A stretch of DNA of 64,000 nt, taken from NCBI RefSeq assembly GCF_902506105.1, contig NZ_LR733304.1, positions 952,333 through 1,016,332 of the forward strand. The letters are read 5' to 3'. This document shows, piece by piece, positions 40,665 through 50,628 of this stretch. The DNA is from Aeromicrobium sp. 9AM (GTDB lineage: Bacteria > Actinomycetota > Actinomycetes > Propionibacteriales > Nocardioidaceae). Below the pieces are notes generated by a model. The model was not told the origin of the DNA and made no database searches. It worked only from the letters and a program-made list of their open reading frames with translations. A program made the translations under genes and the position numbers. Each line of letters opens with the position of its first letter. Positions within the stretch are counted from its first letter, which is position 1.

Positions 40665-41258
40665 ATGACGAGGCTGACCCGGTTGCAGGTGCAGGAGCGC
40701 AATCGCGAGACGGTCCTCCAGGTGGCCCGCGAGGCGTTCCTCCGCGACGGCTATGTCGCAACCTCGTTGGCGTCGGTCGCAAAGGAGGCCGGGTTCACCA
40801 CTGGCATCGTCTACTCGAGCTTCGGCAGCAAGGCCGATCTCGCGCTCGGCGTGCTCGAACGCCTGCAGGCCGAGCAGATCGGCGCGCTGGGCGATCAGGT
40901 CGACCGCGCCATGGCCGCAGGCGATGTGCTGGACCAGGTCAGGCAGTGGGCGGCCCAGGCCATGTCGTCCGGGTGGGTTCGGCTCGAGCTCGAGCTGCTG
41001 CTCGACACGATGCACGACCCGCGGCTCGCCGCGGCTCAGACGCGGCGGCAGACGGCCTCGATCGAGCAGGCCGTGTCGGTCGTACGCTCGCTCGCCCCGC
41101 CCGACTCGATGGGCGACGAGACGCTCGAGGTGCTTGCGGAGGCGGCCGTCGACTACGCAATCGGGCTCGCGATGCGCCAATCGGTCAACCCCGACGCGAC
41201 TCCCGATCGGCTGTTGCGACTGATCGAACCCCTCGTTGCCGCCATCTCGATGCCCTAG
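40665..41258 (+). CDS. TetR-family transcriptional regulator
   Basis: The 197-residue protein starts at the ATG at 40665 and has a TetR DNA-binding domain (NRETVLQVAREAFLRDGYVA, then SLASVAKEAGFTTGIVYSSF). A variable ligand-binding domain follows. The target genes are not evident; it is convergent with the lipoprotein gene at 41269. Confidence 0.88.
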   Translation: MTRLTRLQVQERNRETVLQVAREAFLRDGYVATSLASVAKEAGFTTGIVYSSFGSKADLALGVLERLQAEQIGALGDQVDRAMAAGDVLDQVRQWAAQAMSSGWVRLELELLLDTMHDPRLAAAQTRRQTASIEQAVSVVRSLAPPDSMGDETLEVLAEAAVDYAIGLAMRQSVNPDATPDRLLRLIEPLVAAISMP

Positions 41259-41268
41259 CCGAATACTT

Positions 41269-41841
41269 CTAGGGGTAGCGGCGGGTCTTGCCGTCGGGCG
41301 TGCCGCACTGCGTGCCGCCGACGCTCGCCGGGAAGCGGAACTTCTCGAGCACCGCGCAGTCGGGCAACGTCTGGCCGCCCCACACCTCACGCCACCCTCC
41401 GGCGACCTTGGCCCACAGGTTCGCGTTGCCGCCGCACTGCGGGATGAACGTGCCGCCGGCAGCCCAGCCGCGCGTGTCGACCCGTTCGACGTGGATCTCG
41501 GGCTTCTTGGCGCAGACGTCGTCCTTGGTGTCCTGCTGCCGCTGCAGGTCGGCGGCGATGAAGTCCTTGAAGTCCTGCGGAGCGCCCGTGAGCTTGGCCG
41601 TGTCGGCTCCGCGCGCCACCGTGATGCCGTCGTCGCCGTAGTCGATCAGCGTCGAGGCCGGCGTGGCCTTGGTCGGCGTCGGCGTCGTCGCGGTGGGTGT
41701 CGGTGCCGTGGTGGGGGTCGTCGTCACCGTCGGCGCAGGGGTCGTCGTCGGGTCGTCGCCGGCGTCCTTGGGCTCGTCGGAGCCGCCGCACCCTGCTGTG
41801 AGCAGCAGGATCGCGACGGCCACCGTCAGGGTCGGTCTCAT
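41269..41841 (-). CDS. Lipoprotein with Thr/Pro-rich linker
   Basis: This 190-residue protein has a signal with lipobox LLTAGC (residues about 13-18), a Thr/Pro-rich linker up to residue 60 (TTTPTTAPTPTATTPTPT), and a Cys-containing outer domain with CAKKPEIHVER, PQCGGNANLWAKV and LPDCAVLEKF. The Trp/Gly pattern of the last part is like secreted actinobacterial proteins of unknown role. Confidence 0.75.
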   Translation of the reverse strand: MRPTLTVAVAILLLTAGCGGSDEPKDAGDDPTTTPAPTVTTTPTTAPTPTATTPTPTKATPASTLIDYGDDGITVARGADTAKLTGAPQDFKDFIAADLQRQQDTKDDVCAKKPEIHVERVDTRGWAAGGTFIPQCGGNANLWAKVAGGWREVWGGQTLPDCAVLEKFRFPASVGGTQCGTPDGKTRRYP

Positions 41842-41852
41842 GCCGACCAGTA

Positions 41853-44609
41853 TCACCGAGCCCGGTGCGTCCGGTAGTCAACGACTTGCTGGAACGTGGG
41901 CCGGTTCTGCCAGTCGATCGGGCGCACGCCGACCACGCCGCCGCTCGTGGGCCGGATGTAGTCGAGCGACTTGTCGTACGTCAGCTGGCTCGGGCTGCTC
42001 ACGCCCTGGGCCGTCTGCGCTCGCTGCACCGCGCTGAGCAGCGACGCCCGCAACGTCGTGCGGCAGGTCGAGAGCGTGCCGCAGAGCCGATAGGCGTACG
42101 GGCTCTGGACGGTCGATCCGGTCAGCTGGCGCAGCTCCTTGTTGACGTATCCGTACCAAGGCGAGCCGAGCCACGACGAGCCCTGGCCCTGGCGCGGGTG
42201 GTCGTCGAGTGGCTGAGGCAGCGCCCGCGCCAGGTCGGCGCCGAGGCTCGGCGTGGCGAAGTCGTACGCCAGGGACTTGTCGCCGTCCTCCCACCACGTG
42301 TCGAAGATGCGGATCGCGGCCTGGTGCGCGTAAGCGCCGGTCCGGTCGTAGTCGACGCGGTGCGCGCCGGCCGCCAGCCAGGCCGACAGCAGCTTGCGTG
42401 CCTCGGCCGTCTTGGGGTCGTCGCCGAGCACCTTGAGCAGCGCGGGGAGCAGCTCCTTCGCGCGTACGTCCTCGGTCGCCGCGTCCTCGACGATCCCGGC
42501 CAGCTGCGCGCGGGTGATCTTGCCGGCGGCGATGGCCTTGGTGGCGCGACGGCTGAGCGCCAGCGAGCGGTGCACGGATCCGTCGGACCACTTGTCGTCG
42601 GCCGCGGCGAAGTCTCGCGCGGGCTTGTTGTTCCAGCTCGCGAAGTATCCGGTCGGCGGGTTGATCTGCTGCACGTGCTTGGCAGCACTGAGCCAGCCGG
42701 TCGAGTCGTACTTCTTGCCGGACCAGCGGGGCATGTCGGTGTCGGTGCCGGCCGCACGCACGGGCAGGCGGCCCGACGAGAAGTAGGCGATGTCGCGGTT
42801 GTCGGCGTAGAACCAGTTGAACGTGTAGTCGATCGCGCTGGCGGCCTTCTTGAACGACGTCGCGTCCTTGACGTAGTCGGGGTTGTTGAAGCGCGAGAAG
42901 CCCAGGATCGACGCCGCCTCGCGGCCATACGTGCTGCGCTCGATCACGACCGCGACCGGGACGCCCTTGACCGTCGTGCGGGTCTGCACGATGCCGTGGT
43001 TGGTGCGCCACACCTGCATCTTGAGGGTTGCGGGGGCGGTGGGGGCCGAGATGTTGGGGATCACGGTCTCCTTGTGCTCGTTGTACTGCATCGGCACGCA
43101 CGTGCCGCCGTCCTTGCGGTACGACGTCGAGTTGACCGTCGGTGCGCTGCCGTCGGCGTTGCACAGCTTCTCGATGACCGTGTCGATGTTGTCGCTGCCC
43201 GAGCTCGTCGCCGACCAGGCGTAGTCGGCACCGTGACCGAGCTCGACGACGAGGTTGGTGCCGGCGAACGACACGCCGCGGGCGAACACGCCCGGACCCA
43301 TCAGCACCTGCTCGTTGAGCAGCTGCGGGTTGTAGTAGCCGGTCTGCGGGCCGAACACGACCAGCGGGTGGCCGGTCTTGGTCTTGCTGGCGCCGACCAG
43401 CAGCGCGTTGCTCATGCCGTTGGCCGAGAACAGGCTGCTGAGGTCGATCGTGCCCGACGGGGTCTCGACCTCGTTCGGCACGCCGGTGAGCCCGAGCTTG
43501 AGCGCGTCCAGCAGGGTCTCGATGGGATTGCTGGTGCCGGTGTCGTCGCCGGATCCACTGCCGTGCGCGCCGTCGAGGTCAGGGATCGCCACGCCGGCCT
43601 GGTGCGGGTTGAACGCCTTGTTGTCGTACGGGAAGGACAGCGTCGAGGTGGTCGGTGCTTCCTTGTCGTTCTTCTCCCGCAGGCTCGCGAACATCTTGTC
43701 GGCCTTGGCGGTGCCGTACTCCTTCACGAGCTTGCCGTAGAACAGCGCGTTGGCGTACTCCTGCCCGCCGCCCTTGCCGAAGATGCCGCCGACGAGCGAG
43801 GCGACGTACGTCAGGTCGGCCCGCGTCCACGGGGTCGGCTTCTTCTGCAGGGCGACGTACTCGGCGGGGCACTCGAGCCCGGTCGGCAGGCCGAGCGGGC
43901 ACATCCGGTCCTGCGCGGCATTGATGCCGGCGATGTAGGCGTCCGCGCCGTCGAGCAGGCGCTGCCCCTCGGCGCCGTTCTCCTTGGCGATGATCTCGAG
44001 CTGGTCCTGCGCCTCCTTGGGCGTGTAGTACGCCGACCGCACTTGGGCGCGGTCCATCGCGATGTTGCCGGGCGTGCCGCCGACGAACTCCGCCCCGCGG
44101 CCGGCGCCGAGGTGCCGCAGCGCGTCCATCAGGAACATGCGGTCCTGCGTACCGGCGAACCCGGCACCGAACATCGTGTCGTTATACGTCTTGCCGGTGA
44201 TGTAGGGGACGCCGTACGCGTCGCGCACGATCGTCACGCCGGGCTTGGGCGTCTCGGTGCTGACGACCTTTTCGGGGACGAAGCCGGCCTTCTTGTAGTC
44301 CTTGTCGACGACGGCGTCGGTGATCGTGCCGGGCTTGTGCTTCGCCAGGTCGTCGTACATCTCGAGCTGGTCGGCGTAGTTCGTGGGCGCGTTCTTGCCG
44401 TCGACCGCGGTCAGCCCGCCGCCGATCAGCACCTGCACGAGCTGCAGCGCGTTGATCGTGCCGCGCTGGCCGGCCGGCACGATGTTGCGCACCGTGCCGT
44501 ACGAGTCGGCGGTCGTGGGGGAGGGGACCGTGCCTGCGGCGGCGGCCGGGACGGTCGCGGCGGCGCCCACGGCGAGGACGCTGAAGATGACGACTGCAAG
44601 ACGACGCAC
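41853..44609 (-). CDS. Secreted penicillin acylase-family amidohydrolase
   Basis: The start is a GTG at 44609 with GAGGAG at 7 bases. The 918-residue precursor has a signal peptide (RLAVVIFSVLAVGAAATVPA). It is an Ntn-hydrolase: the predicted autocatalytic Ser400 begins the beta chain at SNALLVGASKTKTGHPLV, and the alpha chain contains VTIVRDAYGVPYITGKTYND and FGAGFAGTQDRMFLMDALR. Family members hydrolyse the acyl chain of penicillins, acyl-homoserine lactones or aculeacin. The substrate here is unknown. Confidence 0.9.
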   Translation of the reverse strand: MRRLAVVIFSVLAVGAAATVPAAAAGTVPSPTTADSYGTVRNIVPAGQRGTINALQLVQVLIGGGLTAVDGKNAPTNYADQLEMYDDLAKHKPGTITDAVVDKDYKKAGFVPEKVVSTETPKPGVTIVRDAYGVPYITGKTYNDTMFGAGFAGTQDRMFLMDALRHLGAGRGAEFVGGTPGNIAMDRAQVRSAYYTPKEAQDQLEIIAKENGAEGQRLLDGADAYIAGINAAQDRMCPLGLPTGLECPAEYVALQKKPTPWTRADLTYVASLVGGIFGKGGGQEYANALFYGKLVKEYGTAKADKMFASLREKNDKEAPTTSTLSFPYDNKAFNPHQAGVAIPDLDGAHGSGSGDDTGTSNPIETLLDALKLGLTGVPNEVETPSGTIDLSSLFSANGMSNALLVGASKTKTGHPLVVFGPQTGYYNPQLLNEQVLMGPGVFARGVSFAGTNLVVELGHGADYAWSATSSGSDNIDTVIEKLCNADGSAPTVNSTSYRKDGGTCVPMQYNEHKETVIPNISAPTAPATLKMQVWRTNHGIVQTRTTVKGVPVAVVIERSTYGREAASILGFSRFNNPDYVKDATSFKKAASAIDYTFNWFYADNRDIAYFSSGRLPVRAAGTDTDMPRWSGKKYDSTGWLSAAKHVQQINPPTGYFASWNNKPARDFAAADDKWSDGSVHRSLALSRRATKAIAAGKITRAQLAGIVEDAATEDVRAKELLPALLKVLGDDPKTAEARKLLSAWLAAGAHRVDYDRTGAYAHQAAIRIFDTWWEDGDKSLAYDFATPSLGADLARALPQPLDDHPRQGQGSSWLGSPWYGYVNKELRQLTGSTVQSPYAYRLCGTLSTCRTTLRASLLSAVQRAQTAQGVSSPSQLTYDKSLDYIRPTSGGVVGVRPIDWQNRPTFQQVVDYRTHRAR

Positions 44610-44737
44610 GAAGGTGCTCCTCGGGCTCAGAAAAGTGTTGCAGGTCACAACGATCGAAGGTGACACGGAGTTACACCTGCGGCGCGTGCAGTTCCTGACC
44701 GACCTTGTGAAGCACCCCCGGGCTGACAGAGCGAGGT

Positions 44738-45379
44738 CTAGTCGGCTCGACCCACGTCGCCGGAGCCCTTGAGGTGCTTGGTCAGCGCCGGGTCGCCGCG
44801 GTACTCCACGTCACCGGAGCCGTCCGTCCGAAGGTCGAGGGCGGCATCCACCCACAGTTTCGTGTCGCCCGAACCCTTCGTCCTGACCCGCGCGTCGCTC
44901 GCCGACAGGTCGCCGAGGTCGAGGTCACCGGAACCGCTCTGATCCACCGTGAGCTGCCGCGCCTTGCCCGCGAGCTCGAGATTGCCCGAGCCGTCCGCCT
45001 GCACCGTCAACGTGTCGGCGTCGACCCCCTTGGCCTCGACGTCACCGGAGCCGGCATTCTCGAGCGAGTCCACGCTCGGCACGTCGATCTCGACCGTCAC
45101 ATGGTCGGGGTCGTGCGACCCGAACGACACGTGCAGCGTGCCGTCGCGCACCTCGGTGCGTACGTCCGACACTGCGTTCTCGGGCGCGACGACCTGTACG
45201 TGCTGTGGTTCGCCGACGCGGATCCGCACATCCGCCGAGCTGTCGTTGGCGACGCTGGTGAACTCGGCCACCTCGCGTACGTCTGTCGTTCGCGGTCCGC
45301 CGTCCGAGCACCCGGCGAGGGCGACCGCCGCGACTGAGGCGATGACGAGGGCGGAGAGGCGTGTGGTTGTCCTGGACAT
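44738..45379 (-). CDS. DUF2807 (head GIN domain) lipoprotein
   Basis: This 213-residue lipoprotein has LAGC (Cys24). The rest is a beta-helix-like repeat with the GSGDVE/GSGNLE/GSGDLD pattern (residues about 110-205) typical of DUF2807. Such proteins are exported and may be adhesin-like; their role is not established. Confidence 0.83.
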   Translation of the reverse strand: MSRTTTRLSALVIASVAAVALAGCSDGGPRTTDVREVAEFTSVANDSSADVRIRVGEPQHVQVVAPENAVSDVRTEVRDGTLHVSFGSHDPDHVTVEIDVPSVDSLENAGSGDVEAKGVDADTLTVQADGSGNLELAGKARQLTVDQSGSGDLDLGDLSASDARVRTKGSGDTKLWVDAALDLRTDGSGDVEYRGDPALTKHLKGSGDVGRAD

Positions 45380-45412
45380 GATGGGCCTTTCGATGAGGGA
45401 TCGGGCGAGGTG

Positions 45413-46675
45413 TCAGGCGGCGTCGGACAGCTCGAGGAACCATCCGAGAGCCCGGGCGCTTCCGGCGACGTTGCTGCCGATGTGGCGTGACCCGAAGTGC
45501 TCAGGGGTGCCGAGGTCCACGACGTCGGAGCCGGCGAGTGAGGAGTGGCAGCTCGGCGTGTTGGCGGATGCGGCTTGCTCGTCGTCCTGTGCGACGTAGA
45601 GCCGCGTCGGCGCAGTGGGCGACCAGTGGCATACGGCGTCGGCCTGCTTCAGCGCGGTCAGCAGCCGACCACTCGGGTGCTCCAGGAGCTTCCGGCCGTC
45701 GTCGGTCAGGAGCTCGGCGATGCCGCCGGGCAACGTCTTCATCATGGTCTCGCCCGGCGTCGTCCCGTCGAAGACCTTCGCCATCTTGGTCGCGTACGGA
45801 CGCATGAAGACGTCCTGCGGGTCGTCGAACAGGTCGAAGGTTCGATCCCACGACGTCAGCATCAGTCCCGTGTAGACGACGCTCGCCTTCGGATCCAGCT
45901 CGCCACGGACCAGCGCCGGCAGCTCCACCCCGGCGAAGTCGTACCCGCCGCTGATCGGGGCGATCGCGCCGACGGCGAAGTCAGGATCAGCACCGTCCTG
46001 CAGCGCGTGAGCGAGACCCAGTGCACTCGACGCACCCTGGCTGAAGCCGGTGATCAGTACGTCCTTGGCAAGCCGATGCTGCCGTTCAGCGACGAACGTG
46101 CGGCTGGCCCGCAGCATGTCGAGCGAGGCCGACGTCTCGGTGGCCACGTGCATCCAGGGATGAACGCCCGGCCCGCGACCCAGTCCCAGGTAGTCGGGCA
46201 GTACGGCGACGAACCCGGCGGAGGCGTACATGACGCCCGGCGACGTGTTGTAGTCGTCGCTCCATTCCGAAGCGACATCGCGCTTGAAGGTGGTGGTGCC
46301 ATGCGTGTACGACACGGCCTGCAGCTCACGCCGATCAGTCTTGGGGACGACGACCAGTCCGCTGGCCCGGGTCTCCTTGGCGTCGAGGCCGACCGTCCGG
46401 TAGACGATGCGGTACGCCGTGACGCCGTACGTCACGTGGCCGGCGTCGAAGCCGGCATCGTCGAGGTACGCCGTGGCCTTCGCTGCGCTCAGGTCGGCGA
46501 CCTTGGTGCTGGACACGATGGTGCCGCGGAACTCGTCGGACTTCGTCTGCGGTCCGCTCGTCTCGGAGGGGTCTGATCCGCACCCGGCGAGAGCAGCAGT
46601 GGCGGCGACGGCGGTGAGGATGCCGGCAGTGACCCGGCGCTGGGTCCGGCTGTGGCGTGCTGTGTGTGAGGGCAT
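45413..46675 (-). CDS. Secreted lipase-like alpha/beta-hydrolase lipoprotein
   Basis: The 420-residue protein has a signal with LAGC (Cys32) and a hydrolase fold. The nucleophile elbow is GFSQG (Ser212), with VSYTHGTTTFKRD for the oxyanion region. Likely partner residues are the Asp in YVAQDDEQA and a His near FGSRHIG. The layout resembles the secretory lipase (LIP) family. It probably hydrolyses esters outside the cell. Confidence 0.83.
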   Translation of the reverse strand: MPSHTARHSRTQRRVTAGILTAVAATAALAGCGSDPSETSGPQTKSDEFRGTIVSSTKVADLSAAKATAYLDDAGFDAGHVTYGVTAYRIVYRTVGLDAKETRASGLVVVPKTDRRELQAVSYTHGTTTFKRDVASEWSDDYNTSPGVMYASAGFVAVLPDYLGLGRGPGVHPWMHVATETSASLDMLRASRTFVAERQHRLAKDVLITGFSQGASSALGLAHALQDGADPDFAVGAIAPISGGYDFAGVELPALVRGELDPKASVVYTGLMLTSWDRTFDLFDDPQDVFMRPYATKMAKVFDGTTPGETMMKTLPGGIAELLTDDGRKLLEHPSGRLLTALKQADAVCHWSPTAPTRLYVAQDDEQAASANTPSCHSSLAGSDVVDLGTPEHFGSRHIGSNVAGSARALGWFLELSDAA

Positions 46676-46753
46676 GCCTCAACGCTAGGGAGATCTCGTA
46701 CGCAGTTCAGTGGGCCGGAATCCACACCTGCGGTGGGCCTAGGCCCCCTGTCT

Positions 46754-47272
46754 TCAGCGGCTCGTGACGCCGTCGATCGCCTCGCGAATGAGGTCGGCGT
46801 GGCCGTTGTGCCGGGCGTACTCCTGGATCATGTGGATGTAGAGCATGCGCAGTGACATGTCCTCGCCGTGACTGTCGAACGTCACGTCGAAGTCCAGGCC
46901 CTCGGCCGCCGCAGCCGCCTCGCGTTGCTCGTTGAGCAGCGCGGCCACGGCGCGCTCGGCGTCGGCGGGGTCGATGACCTTGAAGTCGGTGTCGTCGCGA
47001 GCCTCGAAGTTGTGCAGGTGCTCGACGTCCTGCTGCGCGAGCCGCTTGCGGAACCAGATGCGCTCGACCTTGGCCATGTGCCGCACCAGGCCGAGCAGCG
47101 TGATGCTCGTCGACGGGATCGGTCGCGAGGCGAGCTGCTCAGCGGTCAGGCCCGCGCAGATGTTCAGCAGCGTCGCCCGGTGGTGCGCGAGCATCTCCTC
47201 GAGCAGCGGCCGGTCCGGGCCGGTCATCGGGCCTTCGGGCGCAGCGGTCGGGGCGGGGACGGTCCAGGTCAT
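46754..47272 (-). CDS. DinB/DUF664 family protein
   Basis: The 172-residue protein has the four-helix DinB fold pattern (RPLLEEMLAHHRATLLN, SITLLGLVRHMAKVERIWF, MLYIHMIQEYARHNGHADL). His residues in GLVRHM and ARHNGH fit the family's metal site. In actinobacteria DUF664 proteins include mycothiol- and thiol-dependent transferases. The substrate is not known. Confidence 0.85.
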   Translation of the reverse strand: MTWTVPAPTAAPEGPMTGPDRPLLEEMLAHHRATLLNICAGLTAEQLASRPIPSTSITLLGLVRHMAKVERIWFRKRLAQQDVEHLHNFEARDDTDFKVIDPADAERAVAALLNEQREAAAAAEGLDFDVTFDSHGEDMSLRMLYIHMIQEYARHNGHADLIREAIDGVTSR

Positions 47273-47452
47273 ACGTCCGATCGTGTCATGCGATGGCTGC
47301 GGCTCCCGCGGCAGGAACGTACACACGTGCGTGCTGCAGTGATGACTGATGGAAGTTGTCCACATCTCCTTGCGACAGGCTCTTCCCAAACTCGCTCCGC
47401 TTCGGGCACTATCGGTTGCCAAGTCACTTCTTCGGGGGAAGAGGTATCGGGA

Positions 47453-48691
47453 GTGGAATCGTCGACGTCGGCACTGTCGGAGCGCGTGCGCGACCTCGTG
47501 CGCCAGCGCCGCATCGACCCACGCACCGACGCCGGATCCGTACGCCAGGCAGCTCTCGACGTCATCGCTGAGCACGAGTCCCGCAGCCTGACCGGCGCCG
47601 TACGTTCGTTGGACGAGCCCGAGCTGGTCATAGGGCAGATCGTCGCCGACGTGTCAGGCTTCGGCCCCTTGCAGGCATACCTCGACGACGACTCGGTCGA
47701 GGAGATCTGGATCAACGATCCGTCGCGCGTGTTCATCGCGCGTGGCGGGCGGCACGAGCTGACGTCGCTGATCCTCACCGTTGAGCAGGTGCGTGAGCTG
47801 GTCGAGCGGATGCTGAGCTCCTCGGGTCGCCGGCTCGACATCAGCCAGCCGTTCGTCGATGCGATGCTGCCGGGCGGGCACCGGCTGCACGTCGTGCTCG
47901 ACGGCATCTCGCGTGGCTTCGCCGCCGTCAACGTGCGCAAGTTCGTCGCCCGCGCCCACTCGCTGGGCGATCTGGTCACCCTCGGCACGCTCGACGAGCA
48001 GAGCGCGGCATTCCTCGACGCCAGCGTCGCTGCCGGACTCAACATCGTCGTCTCTGGCGGCACTCAGGCCGGCAAGACGACGCTTTTGAACTGCCTTGCC
48101 GCGTCGATCCCCGGGTCCCAGCGGCTCGTCTCGGTCGAGGAGGTCTTCGAGCTGCAGTGCGGCCATCCCGACTGGGTCGCCATGCAGACCCGTCAGGCCG
48201 GACTGGAGGGCACCGGCGAGATCTCCCTGCGCGTGCTCGTCAAGGAGGCGCTGCGGATGCGACCCTCGCGCATCATCGTGGGTGAGGTCAGGGCGGCAGA
48301 GTGCCTCGACCTCCTGCTGGCCCTGAATGCCGGGCTTCCCGGCATGGCGAGCATTCACGCCAACTCCGCACGGCAGGCCCTCGTCAAGATGTGCACCCTC
48401 CCGCTGCTGGCCGGCGACAACATCGGGTCACGGTTCGTCGTGCCGACCGTCGCCTCGTCCGTGGATCTCATCGTCCATACCGGCATCGACCCCGACGGCT
48501 CGCGCGCGGTGCGCGAGATCGTCGCCGTCACAGGTCGGGTCGAGAACGACCTGATCGAGTCCGAACCGGTCTTCGTACGCCGTGGCGGTCGCCTCGAGCG
48601 CGGACACGGAGTGCCACTGAGGCGCGAGGCCTACGAGCAGGTGGGCATCGACCTCGACGACGTCCTGGGAGTCGGTCGATGGGTGCCCTGA
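47453..48691 (+). CDS. Tad pilus secretion ATPase (CpaF/TadA)
   Basis: This 412-residue protein starts at a GTG at 47453 with AGAGG upstream; the frame extends much farther upstream but is not protein-like. It has the secretion ATPase N-domain (SLDEPELVIGQIVADVSGFG, DSVEEIWIND). Walker A is SGGTQAGKTT (residues about 201-210), the Asp box is near LVSVEEVFEL, and Walker B is IIVGEVRAAE. It powers assembly of Flp-type pili. It opens a seven-gene operon. Confidence 0.9.
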   Translation: MESSTSALSERVRDLVRQRRIDPRTDAGSVRQAALDVIAEHESRSLTGAVRSLDEPELVIGQIVADVSGFGPLQAYLDDDSVEEIWINDPSRVFIARGGRHELTSLILTVEQVRELVERMLSSSGRRLDISQPFVDAMLPGGHRLHVVLDGISRGFAAVNVRKFVARAHSLGDLVTLGTLDEQSAAFLDASVAAGLNIVVSGGTQAGKTTLLNCLAASIPGSQRLVSVEEVFELQCGHPDWVAMQTRQAGLEGTGEISLRVLVKEALRMRPSRIIVGEVRAAECLDLLLALNAGLPGMASIHANSARQALVKMCTLPLLAGDNIGSRFVVPTVASSVDLIVHTGIDPDGSRAVREIVAVTGRVENDLIESEPVFVRRGGRLERGHGVPLRREAYEQVGIDLDDVLGVGRWVP

Positions 48692-49539
48692 TCGGACTGA
48701 TGGCAGGTCTCGGCCTGCTCCTGATCGGCTGGACGTTTGCCGAGCCCAGCTGGCGGCCGGCTCCGCGCAACTCGAGGCGCGCAGGGCGCCTGGCAGACCT
48801 GCTGGCTCGAGCCGGTGTCGAGGGAGTGTCGCCCGCGCAGGTCATCGGCATGTGTGCCGCAGCGTTCGTGCTGTCTGCCGTCGTGCTGACCGGAGCGTCC
48901 GGCGTGCCCGCCATCGGCTTGATCTTCGGGCTCATGGCCGGCGTTCTGCCGATCTCGGTGCTGCGTGGGCGAGCCGTTCGCCGCGTCCGCGAGCACGCAG
49001 CGCTGTGGCCCGATGCCGTCGACAATCTGTCCTCGGCGGTGCGCGCGGGCCTCTCGCTTCCCGAAGCGTTGATGCAGCTGGGGGAGCGCGGCCCGGAGGG
49101 TCTCCGAGCGCCGTTCCGGCAGTTCGGTCGCGACTATCAGGCGACCGGTCGCTTCCATGACTCTCTCGACCTGCTCAAGGACCGGCTCGCCGATCCCGTC
49201 GGCGATCGTGTCATCGAGGCCCTTCGCATCGCGCGCGACGTCGGAGGAGGCGACCTCGGCCGCATGCTCCGCGCCCTGTCCGGGTTCCTGCGCGACGACC
49301 TCCGTACGCGCGGCGAGCTCGAGTCCCGTCAGTCGTGGACCGTCAACGGGGCCAGGCTCGCGGTCGGAGCGCCTTGGGCAGTGCTGTTGTTCATGTGCCT
49401 GCAGAAGGACGTGGTGCAGCGCTTCGCCACCACGGCCGGTCTCGTCGTGCTCGCGAGCGGTGCCGTGCTCTGTGTCGTTGCCTACCGGCTCATGCTCTGG
49501 ATCGGTCGGCTGCCCACCGAGCGGCGGATCCTCGCATGA
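48679..49539 (+). CDS. Tad pilus inner-membrane protein TadB
   Basis: The 286-residue protein overlaps the ATPase gene by 13 bases. It has N-terminal and C-terminal membrane segments and a type II secretion F domain (residues about 105-235: WPDAVDNLSSAVRAGLSLPE, GDLGRMLRALSGFLRDDL). It should form the platform with TadC. Confidence 0.86.
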   Translation: MGALIGLMAGLGLLLIGWTFAEPSWRPAPRNSRRAGRLADLLARAGVEGVSPAQVIGMCAAAFVLSAVVLTGASGVPAIGLIFGLMAGVLPISVLRGRAVRRVREHAALWPDAVDNLSSAVRAGLSLPEALMQLGERGPEGLRAPFRQFGRDYQATGRFHDSLDLLKDRLADPVGDRVIEALRIARDVGGGDLGRMLRALSGFLRDDLRTRGELESRQSWTVNGARLAVGAPWAVLLFMCLQKDVVQRFATTAGLVVLASGAVLCVVAYRLMLWIGRLPTERRILA

Positions 49540-50450
49540 CGGGCGCACTGATCGGGCTGCTCCTCTCCGCGGGGTTGCTGCTGATCGCCTCCGGCTGGGC
49601 ACGCACGCGGCGACCGTCGCTTGACCAACGTCTGACCCCCTACGTGCGCGACGTGCATCCGTACGCCGTGCTGCCCGGCCGGTCCCACGGCGTGGTCGAG
49701 GCGGTGTTCGGCCCGTCGATCCGCAGGGCCAGTCAGGTCATCGGCGATCTCGTGGGCGGTTCCGCGAGCGTCTCACGGCGACTGGTCCGGTTGGGCTCGC
49801 CGATGACGCTTGAGGACTTTCGCATCCGCCAGGTGCTCTGGGGCGCCGGCGGGCTCGCCGTGGCGATCGCGCTGTCGTCGATGCTGTGGACCGAGCGCGG
49901 GACCGGTGTGCCGATCCTCCTCGTCATATGCGTCGTCGGCTTCGTCAGCGGCGTGCTGCTGTGCGACAACCAGCTGTCGAGCCGGGTGACCGCGCACGAG
50001 CAGGAGCTGCAGGCGGAGTTCCCGGTCGTCGCCGACCTGCTGGCTCTTGCCGTCGCGGCAGGCGAGAGCCCCGTCGCGGGCCTCGAACGCATCATGAAGG
50101 TGTGCCACGGTGCGCTGTCGGATGAGCTTGCGCGGGTCGTCTCCGACATCCGTACGGGGACGCCCATGGCGCAGGCCTTCGACGCTTTGGCGGCCCGCAC
50201 GGGCGTCACGAGCATCGCCCGGTTCGCCGAAGGGCTCGCGATCGCCGTCGAGCGCGGCACCCCACTGGTTGACGTCCTGCACGCCCAGGCCGCCGACGTT
50301 CGCGAGGCGGGTCGGCGCGAGCTCATGGAGGCGGGCGGACGCAAGGAGGTCGCGATGATGGTTCCCGTCGTGTTCCTGATCCTCCCGGTCACCATCGTGT
50401 TCGCGTTCTTCCCCGGATACATCGGACTTCACCTGACCTCAGGTATGTAG
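49536..50450 (+). CDS. Tad pilus inner-membrane protein TadC
   Basis: This 304-residue protein overlaps TadB by ATGA. It has membrane segments near residues 5-22, 90-130 and at the C-terminus, and a type II secretion F domain (EFPVVADLLALAVAAGESPV, GTPMAQAFDALAARTGV). It is the partner of TadB. Confidence 0.86.
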   Translation: MTGALIGLLLSAGLLLIASGWARTRRPSLDQRLTPYVRDVHPYAVLPGRSHGVVEAVFGPSIRRASQVIGDLVGGSASVSRRLVRLGSPMTLEDFRIRQVLWGAGGLAVAIALSSMLWTERGTGVPILLVICVVGFVSGVLLCDNQLSSRVTAHEQELQAEFPVVADLLALAVAAGESPVAGLERIMKVCHGALSDELARVVSDIRTGTPMAQAFDALAARTGVTSIARFAEGLAIAVERGTPLVDVLHAQAADVREAGRRELMEAGGRKEVAMMVPVVFLILPVTIVFAFFPGYIGLHLTSGM

Positions 50451-50462
50451 GAAGGAACTCAC

Positions 50463-50624
50463 ATGTGGCAATTTCGTTCGCATCGCCATGACGAGCGCGG
50501 CGACGTGCCCGGCTGGGTCATGATCACGGTCATGAGTGCAGGCATCGTCGCTGTGCTGTCGGCGGTCGCCGGGCCCCAGCTGCGGCAGATGCTGACGCAG
50601 GCCCTGTCGGCGGTCGGCGGCTGA
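50463..50624 (+). CDS. Flp-type pilin-like small protein
   Basis: The 53-residue product, with a GGAAGGA site, has a short basic and acidic head (FRSHRHDERGDVPG) followed by a hydrophobic helix (WVMITVMSAGIVAVLSAVAG). It occupies the pilin position in tad operons. The prepilin cleavage site is probably just after the Gly in DVPG. Too short for longer open-frame lists, but well supported by position and ribosome site. Confidence 0.72.
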   Translation: MWQFRSHRHDERGDVPGWVMITVMSAGIVAVLSAVAGPQLRQMLTQALSAVGG

Positions 50625-50628
50625 ACCC

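Noticed and set aside
41865..44663. A 932-codon open frame on the plus strand
   Set aside because: It is antisense to the penicillin acylase gene and Arg/Val/Asp-rich without motifs.
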